Origin: Deltaproteobacteria bacterium
GTDB lineage: Bacteria > Myxococcota_A > Polyangia > Polyangiales > Houyiibacteriaceae
Reading direction: 5' to 3'
DNA: 10,152 nucleotides
Assembly: GCA_003647035.1 (NCBI GenBank)
Contig: QMMB01000075.1
Location: forward strand, 1 to 10,152
This document shows positions 1 to 7,096 of this stretch, piece by piece. How positions within the stretch are numbered: position 1 is the first letter of the stretch; each line of letters begins with the position of its first letter. The notes under the pieces are model-generated. The model searched no databases and had not been told where the DNA came from. It saw only the letters and a program-made list of their open reading frames with translations. The translations under genes and the position numbers were made by a program.

Positions 1-65
1 GCCGACCCATTCACTGTGCTGCCCATCCCGAGCCGTCCTCCTGCGTAGAAGTCGGCGTACGCAGG
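1..65. repeat. Dispersed non-coding repeat, copy 1, with internal hairpin
   Basis: Positions 1-60 match 9897-9956 at 55 of 60 bases by direct reading, in the same orientation; positions 21-40 are identical. The segment contains a perfect inverted repeat: CCTGCGTA at 40-47 and TACGCAGG at 58-65, around a 10-base loop. It lies just past the 3' end of ruvC. In both copies it is followed by GTGCC/GTGTCAG-type sequence (71-87 here), so the element seems to travel with the hexamer array seen at the right end. The left end may extend beyond the window. It has no T-tract on either strand, so it is not a standard intrinsic terminator. Its function is unknown. Confidence 0.8.
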
Positions 66-80
66 TTCCTAGTGCCGGTG

Positions 81-566
81 TCAGCGCCCAATGCCCTTGG
101 ATCGGCTTGCCTGAATATGAGTAATCGCCACTGCGAGCGCGTCCGCTGCATCCTCCTCAGGCGGCGCGTTGAGCCCCAGCAACGCCGTGACCAGCCGCGC
201 CACCTGTGTCTTGTCCGCGGCCCCTCTCCCCACCACGGTGCGCTTCACGATGGCCGGCGGGTACTCGTGCACCTCGAGCCCCGCCTCTGCCGCAGCCAAC
301 AGGGCCACGCCGCGCGCGTGCCCGAGCTTCAGCGCGGCGCCTGCGTACTTCGCGAAGAAGATCTCTTCAACCGCGACGGCTTCGGGCCTGTGCTCGGAGA
401 TGACCTGTTGAAGCCCCTGGTGGATCCGATGGAGCCGCTTGGCGAGCGGCCATTTCGCTGGCACGGCGATGGTCCCCGCCCCCGCATGGTGAAGTCGCGT
501 GCCCTCGAGTCTCACCACACCCCAGCCGGTGCGCCGGCTGCCTGGGTCGATGCCCAGCACAAGCAT
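81..566 (-). CDS. ruvC: Crossover junction endodeoxyribonuclease RuvC
   Basis: This is the Holliday-junction resolvase. As a Mg-dependent dimer it cuts four-way junctions symmetrically, in concert with the RuvAB branch-migration motor. The 161-residue length is close to the usual 160-175. The N-terminus reads MLVLGIDPGSRRTGWG, the first strand of the RNase H-like fold. The four acidic catalytic residues are visible: D7, E67 (in VEEIF), D139 and D142 (in EDAADALA). The GHARGVALLAA stretch (82-92) is also typical. Start is an ATG with no clear Shine-Dalgarno sequence. The yebC stop lies 7 bases upstream, so translation is probably coupled. ruvA and ruvB, which often follow, would lie left of the window if present; a repeat element sits directly after the stop codon instead. 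Confidence 0.97.
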   Translation of the reverse strand: MLVLGIDPGSRRTGWGVVRLEGTRLHHAGAGTIAVPAKWPLAKRLHRIHQGLQQVISEHRPEAVAVEEIFFAKYAGAALKLGHARGVALLAAAEAGLEVHEYPPAIVKRTVVGRGAADKTQVARLVTALLGLNAPPEEDAADALAVAITHIQASRSKGIGR

Positions 567-573
567 CGGCGCG

Positions 574-1320
574 TCAGGCCATCTCCGCGAGCGCCTGCTC
601 GCTGAGCTCGAAGTCGGCGAACACGTTCTGGACGTCTTCGTTGTCTTCGAGTGCCTCGTACAGCTGAATCAGCTTTGCCGCGTCGCCGCCTTCGACCACC
701 TTTGGGTTGTTTGGGATGTACGCCAGTGCCGCCTCACGGACCGTCGTCCCAGCGGTGTCGAGCGCGTCCCGAACTGCGTCTAGATCGTTGCGAGCCGTTG
801 TGACCACCCATTGGTCTCCGGCGAGTTCCATGTTCTCGGCGCCGCCACCCACGGCCGCTTCGAACAGCTCTTCCTCCGTCGCCGCGTCTTTGTCGATGCG
901 GATGATGCCCTTTTGCTCGAACGCCCAAAGGGCCGAGCCGCTACTGCTGATCTGCCCGTGGTTCTTGTCGAAGAGCTTGCGCACTTCAGCGATCGTTCGG
1001 TTGCGATTGTCGGTTACCACCTCGCAGAGGAACAACGCTCCGTCCGCGCCGACCCCCTCGTAGAGGAGCTCCTCGTACTGGACCCCTTCGAGCTCGCCGG
1101 TGCCCTTCTTGATGGCCCGGGTCACGTTCTCCGCCGGCATGTTCACGCCTCGAGCCGAGTCGATCGCGCGTCGCAACCGTGCGTTGCCCTCCGGGTCGCC
1201 GCCACCGGAGCGCGCCGCGATGGTGATCTCTTTGATGACTTTGGTGAACAATTTAGAGCGCTTGGCGTCCTGCGCGCCTTTGCGCCGCTTAATTGTCGAC
1301 CATTTGCTGTGGCCACTCAT
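574..1320 (-). CDS. yebC: YebC/TACO1 family protein
   Basis: The product is a 248-residue YebC/TACO1 protein, full length for the family. The N-terminus MSGHSKWSTIKRRKGAQDAK is the near-invariant family signature. NMPAENVTRAIKKGTGE (about 60-76) and the EGVGADGA segment (about 88-95) are also characteristic. The family was long annotated as a DNA-binding transcriptional regulator. Mitochondrial TACO1 is a translational activator, and recent work on bacterial YebC points to a ribosome-associated role on proline-rich stretches. Start is an ATG with AGGGG four bases upstream (1325-1329). It is the first gene of a leftward yebC-ruvC pair with a 7-base gap, a widely conserved order. It diverges from the lipoprotein gene across an 86-bp spacer, where I could not assign a convincing promoter. 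Confidence 0.97.
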   Translation of the reverse strand: MSGHSKWSTIKRRKGAQDAKRSKLFTKVIKEITIAARSGGGDPEGNARLRRAIDSARGVNMPAENVTRAIKKGTGELEGVQYEELLYEGVGADGALFLCEVVTDNRNRTIAEVRKLFDKNHGQISSSGSALWAFEQKGIIRIDKDAATEEELFEAAVGGGAENMELAGDQWVVTTARNDLDAVRDALDTAGTTVREAALAYIPNNPKVVEGGDAAKLIQLYEALEDNEDVQNVFADFELSEQALAEMA

Positions 1321-1406
1321 TTCGCCCCTGTTATCCGATGGAACTCGTTGATCTTCAAGCAGATCCCGTCACTGAATAGGCCCGCAGCCCGGGCGTCGAA
1401 CCTTTC

Positions 1407-2201
1407 ATGAAACGCTTCGGGATTCTCATCATCGCGCTCCTCGGCCTTGCCGGCTGCAACAACGACTCTCGCTACGTCTGCATTTCGGACGGGCCGCTAA
1501 GCGATCGTGGGTGCTTTTTGTGCCGGGGCGACGAGTGCCATCCGCAGCCTGCGCCTCAACGGGCCCTATGCGTAGTACCCGCCGATTGCGCCGTCGGGGA
1601 AATCTGCACGACCCTCGGCTGCGTGGGCGAGTGTACGCAAGAGTACGAGTGTCCCCTCGGAACGACCTGCGCGGATAACGGTCTTTGTCTCAACCCCCTC
1701 GATGAGGAGCCCGACCCGCCGCCCTTCCGCTGCCAGTTCAACTTCGAGTGCGGCGACGAGCGCATCTGCATAGATGGCGAGTGTCTACTGACCTGCGTCG
1801 ATGCGCCGTGTCCCGACACGCAGGAGTGCGTGGCCGGTGCGTGCCGACCATGCACCGATGAAACTTGCCTCACGAGTTGCACACAGGACACAGAGTGCGC
1901 TGACCAGGAGTACTGCAGCTCGTTCCAATGCATTCCTGACACGCGCCCTGAACAGTTCTGCCCCGAGAACGACTGCCAACCTGGACGTCTCTGTGTTCGC
2001 GGCCAATGCCGCACGCCATGCGAGACCAACGACGAGTGCGCTCGCATCGACGCCACGATTCGTTTCTGCGAGCCGGTCGAGGAGCAGAACCTTTGCGTTC
2101 GCAGCAGTGAGGTGCTGGCAGAGTGTCAGCTCAACATCGACTGCGGGTTCGGCGACGAGTGCGTCGACGGTGCCTGCGCGGCCGGAGCGGAGTCGTCTTG
2201 A
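1407..2201 (+). CDS. Cysteine-rich repeat lipoprotein
   Basis: A 264-residue secreted lipoprotein of unknown function. Residues 1-17 (MKRFGILIIALLGLAGC) form a lipoprotein signal peptide with lipobox L14-A15-G16-C17. The residue after the lipid-modified Cys is Asn, not Asp, so outer-membrane localisation is plausible. I count 39 cysteines in 264 residues, spaced as degenerate repeats of the form C-x4-(E/D)C-x5-C-x2-G-x-C, for example at CQFNFECGDERICIDGEC and CQLNIDCGFGDECVDGAC. Such small disulfide-rich repeat lipoproteins are frequent in Myxococcota surface proteomes. A Pro/Glu/Asp-rich linker (about residues 96-106) divides the repeats into two groups. No good Shine-Dalgarno sequence precedes the ATG; the start is chosen from the signal peptide. 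The last 76 bp overlap the 3' end of the glycosyltransferase gene on the other strand. The overlapped part still carries a full Cys repeat, which supports this frame as real to its stop. Confidence 0.88.
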   Translation: MKRFGILIIALLGLAGCNNDSRYVCISDGPLSDRGCFLCRGDECHPQPAPQRALCVVPADCAVGEICTTLGCVGECTQEYECPLGTTCADNGLCLNPLDEEPDPPPFRCQFNFECGDERICIDGECLLTCVDAPCPDTQECVAGACRPCTDETCLTSCTQDTECADQEYCSSFQCIPDTRPEQFCPENDCQPGRLCVRGQCRTPCETNDECARIDATIRFCEPVEEQNLCVRSSEVLAECQLNIDCGFGDECVDGACAAGAESS

Positions 2202-3673
2202 GCGAGCTCGGGCCGAAGCGCTTCGAAGAGGCTCGCGAGGCCCACATATGTGAATCCGGCACAAAACAACAGGAGAAAGGGTACGCTTGCCCAACTCTTG
2301 GTGGCGATGGCCAGTACGAGCGTGGCCGTGCAGTACAGCCCGAAGGCTAGCTCGAGGGTATTGTGCCACGGCCACCGGCCGCGGTAGCCCAGTGCTCCTG
2401 ACCTTGGTTCGGCGTCGACGTCACCCCGTTTGGGTGTCCGCACGAATTCGACATCGCGGCCGAACAACCCTTCCACCGCAGCGCGTCCGTTGTTGATGGA
2501 CAGCCCGATGCCGAGCGCCATCGTCAGCGGCAACCGTTTGATCGCCTGCCAGTACCCGCCGTACAGATCGTGGTGGCCGACTACGTAGAACGCTGCGACC
2601 GACCCGCAGGTCGCCAAAAAGAGAGGAGCGTCGAGCATCAGAAGCTCGGGGTGCTCCATTTGACGGCGCACCCACATGTTCGGAAGTTGAAGGGCTGCCA
2701 ACACGAGGAGAAAGACGTACGCCAGGTTGTTGGTCAGGTGGAACGCCGCTTCGATCTTTACCTTGTAGCCCACCGGCGCGCGGAGGATCCGGCCGAGTAG
2801 TTTGCGCGCGGTTTGCATCGAACCTTTAGCCCATCGAGCCTGCTGCCCTTTGAAACTGTTCATGTCGCCCGGGAGCTCCGCAGGAGCGCTCACGTGAGGC
2901 GCGTAGATGAACTTCCACCCTGCAAGCTGCGCGCGATAGCTGAGATCCATGTCCTCCGTGATCGTGTCGTGTTGCCAGCCGCCGGCGTCGATGATGGCGG
3001 CCTTGCGCCACATCCCCGCCGTACCGTTGAAATTGAAGAAGCGCTCACAACGGTAGCGGGCGGCGTGCTCGATGACGAAGTGTCCGTCGAGAAGCATCGC
3101 CTGGCAGCGCGTGAGCGCCGACCGGTCGCGGTTTAGATGCGTCCACCGTGCCTGCGTCATGGCGACCGAAGGGTCTCGGAAGAAATGCACCAGGTCTCGG
3201 ATGATCGAGGGGCCTGGAACGAAATCCGCGTCGAACACCAGCATCAGCTCACCTTTCGCCCGCTTCATGCCGGCTTCGAGCGCGCCGGCCTTGTAGCCGC
3301 TGCGATCGCTCCGGTGCAGATAGGCGATATCGAGCCCTTCCTGGCGCAGCGCGTCGCATCTGCTCCGGGCGATGGTCGACGTCGCGTCGGTCGAATCGTC
3401 GAGCACCTGAATCTCGAGACGGTCGCGCGGATAGTCGACCTGCGCGACGGCGTCGATCAATCGCTCCGCAACGCACAGCTCGTTGAACATCGGAAGTTGG
3501 ACGGTGACCCTGGGAAGGTCCGCTTCGGCGTAGCGAGACAGCGGGGTCGTTCGTTCGCCACGATGTCGCAGATACATGAGTAGCAGCGCGCCGCGATGTA
3601 CCCCGTACAGAGCCAGTACCCCGAGCGTGACCAAGTAGAGAACGATGACCAATGTCTGCACGACGGGTTCCAC
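2126..3673 (-). CDS. Family 2 processive glycosyltransferase, cellulose/mannan synthase-like
   Basis: An inner-membrane GT2 enzyme, 515 residues, probably polymerising a beta-linked polysaccharide from a nucleotide sugar. An N-terminal membrane segment (about 5-35) precedes the cytosolic catalytic domain. The processive-GT2 motifs appear in order: VLDDS (D92/D93), FDADF (D148, D150), TED (239-241) and QQARW (277-281). Roughly four to five hydrophobic segments follow (about 310-330, 347-365, 381-395, 438-457, 461-485). The compact form without a PilZ domain resembles bacterial relatives of plant CslA/CslC glucomannan or glucan synthases more than BcsA. Substrate and product cannot be read from sequence. 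Start is GTG (3671-3673), 24 bp after the gltX stop, with no evident Shine-Dalgarno sequence; the membrane segment begins at once, which supports it. The last 25 residues are a Ser/Pro/Ala-rich tail encoded entirely within the overlap with the lipoprotein gene. Confidence 0.9.
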   Translation of the reverse strand: MEPVVQTLVIVLYLVTLGVLALYGVHRGALLLMYLRHRGERTTPLSRYAEADLPRVTVQLPMFNELCVAERLIDAVAQVDYPRDRLEIQVLDDSTDATSTIARSRCDALRQEGLDIAYLHRSDRSGYKAGALEAGMKRAKGELMLVFDADFVPGPSIIRDLVHFFRDPSVAMTQARWTHLNRDRSALTRCQAMLLDGHFVIEHAARYRCERFFNFNGTAGMWRKAAIIDAGGWQHDTITEDMDLSYRAQLAGWKFIYAPHVSAPAELPGDMNSFKGQQARWAKGSMQTARKLLGRILRAPVGYKVKIEAAFHLTNNLAYVFLLVLAALQLPNMWVRRQMEHPELLMLDAPLFLATCGSVAAFYVVGHHDLYGGYWQAIKRLPLTMALGIGLSINNGRAAVEGLFGRDVEFVRTPKRGDVDAEPRSGALGYRGRWPWHNTLELAFGLYCTATLVLAIATKSWASVPFLLLFCAGFTYVGLASLFEALRPELAQDDSAPAAQAPSTHSSPNPQSMLS

Positions 3674-3697
3674 GAATATGCAAGATGCACCGCGACG

Positions 3698-5152
3698 TTA
3701 CGCGGAGGGAGTCTCCGTTGCTGCTGCGATCTCGGCGCCGGTTCGCAGGCGCGCCAGAGTCTTCTCTTTCCCGAGCACTTCCATCACCTCGAAAAGCCCG
3801 GGGCTGCGGGTGCGTCCGGTCATGGCGACGCGTGCGGGTTGTGCGACCACCTTCATGGGGATCTCGTTCTCCTCGAGCCACGCTTTCACCGTCGCATCGA
3901 GCGGTTCCTTGGTGAAGGGCTCGACCGTCTCTACCACGTCCGCCAGCCGCACGAGGGCTTGCGCGTTGTCGGGGACCAGAAACTTTCGCTTGCCTTTGGC
4001 GTCGAATTCGACGTCCCGAAAGAAGTAGTCGACCGCCTCGGCTACATCGATGAACGTTTCGGCGCGCGGCCTCACGTACGGGATCGTCTTCAGCAGAACC
4101 GGGTCGTCGTCTTGGACTTCGATCCCGATTCTCGCGAGAAAGGGCACCGTCCAGCGCGCGATGTCCTCATCGGACAGCATCCGAAGATGCTCCGCTTGCA
4201 CGTGGAGAAACTTCTTCGCGTCGTACCGGCCCGCGGTGGACCCTACATGGTCCCAGCTGAATTTCTCGATTAGCTCTTCGCGCGTGAAGATCTCCTGGTC
4301 GCCGTGCGACCAGCCGAGACGCGCCAAGTAGTTGAGGATAGCATCTGGAAGATAGCCCATGTCGCGGTACTCGAGGACGCCGACTGCTGCGTGGCGCTTC
4401 GAGAGTTTCTCGCCGTTGGGCGCAAGCACCATCGGCATGTGGGCGAAGGTTGGAACCCGGGCACCGAGCGCTTCGTAGAGAAGGATTTGAGGCGCGGTGT
4501 TGATCATGTGGTCGTCACCGCGGCCGACGAGAGTCACCCCCATCGTCAGGTCATCGATCACGCAGCCGAAGTTGTACAGGGGCATTCCATCAGGGCGCAA
4601 CAAGATGAAGTCCTGCTGGGTGGAGTTCAGGATGTCGATCTTACCTTTGACCTCATCGAGCCAGCTAGTGGTGCCCTCATGCGGGGCACGGAACCGAATC
4701 ACGTAGCGGGCGTTCGGGTCCTCGGGTGCGTCGCTCCGGTCTCGCCAGTTGCTCTCGAACCGGAAGCCGTCCTTGGTGCCGGTCTTTCGATGTGCCTCTC
4801 GCGCCGCCGCGATTTCTTCTTTCGTCGCGTAGCAGCGATAAGCGTGGCCCGATTCGATCAGCTTGCCCGCGTACTCAGCGTAGATGTCGAGGCGCTCGCT
4901 CTGTATGTAGGGACCGTGATCGCCACCGACTCCGGGGCCTTCGTCCCAGTCGAGGCCGAGCCATCGCATCGACTCGAGCACGGCCTTGGTGCTCTCCTCG
5001 GTGCTGCGCTCCCGGTCGGTGTCCTCGACTCGGAGGATGAACGTGCCCTCATGCTGGCGCGCCCACAGCCAACTGTACAGAGCCGTCCGCACACCACCGA
5101 TGTGCAGATAGCCTGTGGGTGACGGCGCGAACCGGACGCGGACTTCCGACAT
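3698..5152 (-). CDS. gltX: Glutamate--tRNA ligase (GluRS)
   Basis: A class I aminoacyl-tRNA synthetase that charges tRNA-Glu. With the ATG at 5152 the protein has 484 residues, a normal length. FAPSPTGYLHIGG (8-20) carries the HIGH-type signature and GEKLSKRHAA (247-256) the KMSKS-type signature. The RVEDTDRERS segment (41-50) and LVGRGDDHMINTA (208-220) are also family-typical. Only one Cys (C107) lies where E. coli GluRS has a zinc site, so this enzyme probably lacks that zinc. The frame is open back to a TTG at 5188, but the 12 extra residues precede the usual N-terminus and are unlikely to be used. No strong Shine-Dalgarno sequence is visible at the ATG. It lies between doxX (48 bp upstream) and the GT2 gene (24 bp downstream) in one leftward series. 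Whether it charges tRNA-Glu only or also tRNA-Gln cannot be decided here. Confidence 0.97.
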   Translation of the reverse strand: MSEVRVRFAPSPTGYLHIGGVRTALYSWLWARQHEGTFILRVEDTDRERSTEESTKAVLESMRWLGLDWDEGPGVGGDHGPYIQSERLDIYAEYAGKLIESGHAYRCYATKEEIAAAREAHRKTGTKDGFRFESNWRDRSDAPEDPNARYVIRFRAPHEGTTSWLDEVKGKIDILNSTQQDFILLRPDGMPLYNFGCVIDDLTMGVTLVGRGDDHMINTAPQILLYEALGARVPTFAHMPMVLAPNGEKLSKRHAAVGVLEYRDMGYLPDAILNYLARLGWSHGDQEIFTREELIEKFSWDHVGSTAGRYDAKKFLHVQAEHLRMLSDEDIARWTVPFLARIGIEVQDDDPVLLKTIPYVRPRAETFIDVAEAVDYFFRDVEFDAKGKRKFLVPDNAQALVRLADVVETVEPFTKEPLDATVKAWLEENEIPMKVVAQPARVAMTGRTRSPGLFEVMEVLGKEKTLARLRTGAEIAAATETPSA

Positions 5153-5200
5153 GGCCGGAGAGCTACCTGCCGCCCGCGACCGGGTCAAGCGAAGAGCAAG

Positions 5201-5605
5201 CTAGCTCTGGCCAGCCGGCGTCGGGTTGGCTTGGAGTACACCGCTGTATGAGTCGCGATACGACCACGCCAAGAAGAGCTGCATCGCGATGATGAAGATC
5301 GCCATGCCCATTCCGGCCGGATCCAAGAAGATGTGGAACAGCAGGATGTTGACCGTGACGGGAGCCAGCAAGATCAGCCCGAGCGGAAGAAACCGTCCGG
5401 TCAGAATCATCAGGCCGGCCAGCACCTCGACCACCTTTACGACGATCATGAAGTATCCGGTCCCCATCAACACACCCATGAACGTGCCACCGGCCTCGCT
5501 CATCTCGGGCATCGGAATGAAACTGAAATGGAAGAACCCGTGCAATCCAAACACGGTGAAGATCAAACCCAACAGTACGCGCGCCCCGATTACGGCAAAC
5601 TTCAT
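5201..5605 (-). CDS. DoxX family membrane protein
   Basis: A 134-residue inner-membrane protein with about four hydrophobic segments (roughly 4-24, 42-68, 72-93, 98-115). The N-terminal pattern ARVLLGLIFTVFGLHGFFHF and the KVVEVLAGLMILTGRFLPLGL region fit the DoxX/DoxD-like family, whose members are mostly uncharacterised and sometimes linked to thiosulfate oxidation or redox stress. The glycine-rich, methionine-rich loop around 32-54 is typical of short DoxX proteins. Start is an ATG with a strong AAGGAG six bases upstream (5612-5617), the best Shine-Dalgarno sequence in the window. It is the first gene of the leftward series doxX, gltX, GT2 and diverges from the M16 genes across 120 bp. Its role there is not apparent; the link to gltX may be positional only. 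Confidence 0.88.
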   Translation of the reverse strand: MKFAVIGARVLLGLIFTVFGLHGFFHFSFIPMPEMSEAGGTFMGVLMGTGYFMIVVKVVEVLAGLMILTGRFLPLGLILLAPVTVNILLFHIFLDPAGMGMAIFIIAMQLFLAWSYRDSYSGVLQANPTPAGQS

Positions 5606-5725
5606 GTTATGCTCCTTTTCCCGGCCCTCGGGCTCGTCCCATCGATAGAGCCTTACAGGGCGACGTTAACCCCAGGTGCCTGCGACCCCCCAATTTTGCG
5701 CCCAGATCCCCTTGACCGGGGCTGA

Positions 5726-7096
5726 ATGGCTGCGCAGGCTCCGCCGTTCATGGCAGCGCCCGAGGTCCTGATCGAACGGCTCAACCGCGGCGTTCGCAAG
5801 CGTAACGCGCGGTGGAGCTTCGTGCGCGATCAGGCGTTCGGCGACGCACTCACGCTCCGGCGGTTCCGATTGGGCAATGGACTGACCGTCCTGACACTGG
5901 TTGACCGTTCGGCTCCCACCGTGAGCTATCACACTTGGTTTCGCGTCGGCTCGCGGCACGAGCGTCCGGGCAAGACTGGGCTCGCCCACCTGTTCGAGCA
6001 TTTGATGTTCGGCACAACACGGAACCATCCTCACGGTGACTTCGATCGGTTGATGGAGCGGGCAGGAGCGGAGGCCAACGCGGCGACCTGGACCGATTGG
6101 ACCTGTTACTACGAGAATGCTCCTCGGGACGCGTTGCCGCTACTCATCGAGCTCGAAGCCGACCGGATGTCCAACCTCGTGCTGCGCGTGCCACAAGTTA
6201 ATTCCGAAAAGGAAGTGGTCGCCAACGAACGCAAGCTTCGCGTCGACGACGACGTCGAAGGCAAGGCACTCGAGCTCCTCTACGACAAAGCGTTTCGGCA
6301 TCACCCGTATCGTTGGCCGACCATCGGTTCGATGCAGGACATCCGCGGCTTTACCGTGCGCGATTGCCAAGAGTTCTACCGAACGCACTACGCGCCGAGC
6401 AACGCCACCGTCGTGATCGCTGGCGACTTCAGCGAACACAAAGCCCTTTCCCTAGTGCAGAAGCGCTACGGCAGCATTTCCGCGGCCCCTGCGGCCAAGA
6501 TTCGAAAATCCCCCAAGGAGCCGTCCCAGCGCGCGGAGCGTGTTTTCCAACTCTCCGCACCAACTCCGACCGAAAAGCTCCTCGTTGGGTACCACGCGCC
6601 TGCGTTCTCCGACCCGGACACCCCGGCTCTCGTCATCGCGAACGACGTGCTGTTCGGGGGTCTCAGCTCGAGGCTTCACCGGCTGTTCTGTCTCGACGAA
6701 GAGATCGCGCTGTCGGTTCGTGGTTCGATCTCGCCCTTCATCGACCCGGGGCTTTTCGAGATGTGGATCTTTCTCCGCGAAGGAAAGCGGACAGAGGATG
6801 CGCTTGCACTTCTCGACCGGGGTATCGCCGGTGTCGGCTCCGCAGGCCCAAGCCCCCTCGAGCTCGAGAAAGCGATCAGCCAGCTCGAGCTTTCGTTTCT
6901 GCACAGCATGGAGACGGCCGGCGGCAAGGCCGAGCAGATCGGATTCTACGAGACGGTCGCCAATGATGGCGCCGCGGTGTTCGAGCGCCTCGCAGCCTAC
7001 CGAAACGTCACCGGCGACGCCGTGCAGCGCGCCGTCACGAAGTACCTTCGTCCTTCTCGCCGCACGCGAGTCGAGATCTTGCGAAACCTGTCATGA
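5726..7096 (+). CDS. M16 family zinc metallopeptidase, catalytic partner
   Basis: A 456-residue M16 (pitrilysin/processing-peptidase) protein. GLAHLFEHLMFGT holds the inverted zinc motif HxxEH at H88-E91-H92. The third ligand is probably E168, within NSEKEVVANERK, 76 residues later, which is standard spacing. Domain 1 starts with LRRFRLGNGLTVLTLVDRSAPTVSYHTWFRVGSRHE (from about 44), and a second M16 domain follows, as in the two-domain bacterial subunits. No signal peptide is visible in the N-terminal 40 residues, so a cytoplasmic site is likely, although many related proteins are exported. Start taken is the ATG at 5726; an ATG at 5750 is possible and neither has a clear Shine-Dalgarno sequence. 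A CCCC/GGGG inverted repeat lies immediately before the start. It overlaps the next gene by ATGA, so the two are translationally coupled and likely form a heteromer. Confidence 0.94.
   Translation: MAAQAPPFMAAPEVLIERLNRGVRKRNARWSFVRDQAFGDALTLRRFRLGNGLTVLTLVDRSAPTVSYHTWFRVGSRHERPGKTGLAHLFEHLMFGTTRNHPHGDFDRLMERAGAEANAATWTDWTCYYENAPRDALPLLIELEADRMSNLVLRVPQVNSEKEVVANERKLRVDDDVEGKALELLYDKAFRHHPYRWPTIGSMQDIRGFTVRDCQEFYRTHYAPSNATVVIAGDFSEHKALSLVQKRYGSISAAPAAKIRKSPKEPSQRAERVFQLSAPTPTEKLLVGYHAPAFSDPDTPALVIANDVLFGGLSSRLHRLFCLDEEIALSVRGSISPFIDPGLFEMWIFLREGKRTEDALALLDRGIAGVGSAGPSPLELEKAISQLELSFLHSMETAGGKAEQIGFYETVANDGAAVFERLAAYRNVTGDAVQRAVTKYLRPSRRTRVEILRNLS

Noticed and set aside
40..65. Intrinsic terminator for yebC-ruvC
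   Set aside because: The hairpin is perfect, but in the ruvC direction it is followed by GAGGACGG, with no T-tract. It is also conserved at 9939-9958, away from any ruvC-like gene end.
1330..1360. Promoter-like TTGAAG, 17-bp spacer, GATAAC reading toward yebC
   Set aside because: The implied transcription start would fall about two bases before the ATG and downstream of the yebC Shine-Dalgarno sequence, which is incompatible with the clear AGGGG.
4304..5122. 272-codon open frame on the + strand opposite gltX
   Set aside because: It lies wholly antisense to a certain GluRS and has no recognisable domain. Long antisense frames are common in high-GC coding DNA. The same holds for 72-605, 811-1410, 3596-4273, 6313-6966 and 7549-8103.
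5153..5188. TTG start extending gltX by 12 residues
   Set aside because: The GluRS N-terminus normally begins a few residues before the FAPSPTG motif, which fits the ATG at 5152; the extension has no family support and no ribosome binding site.
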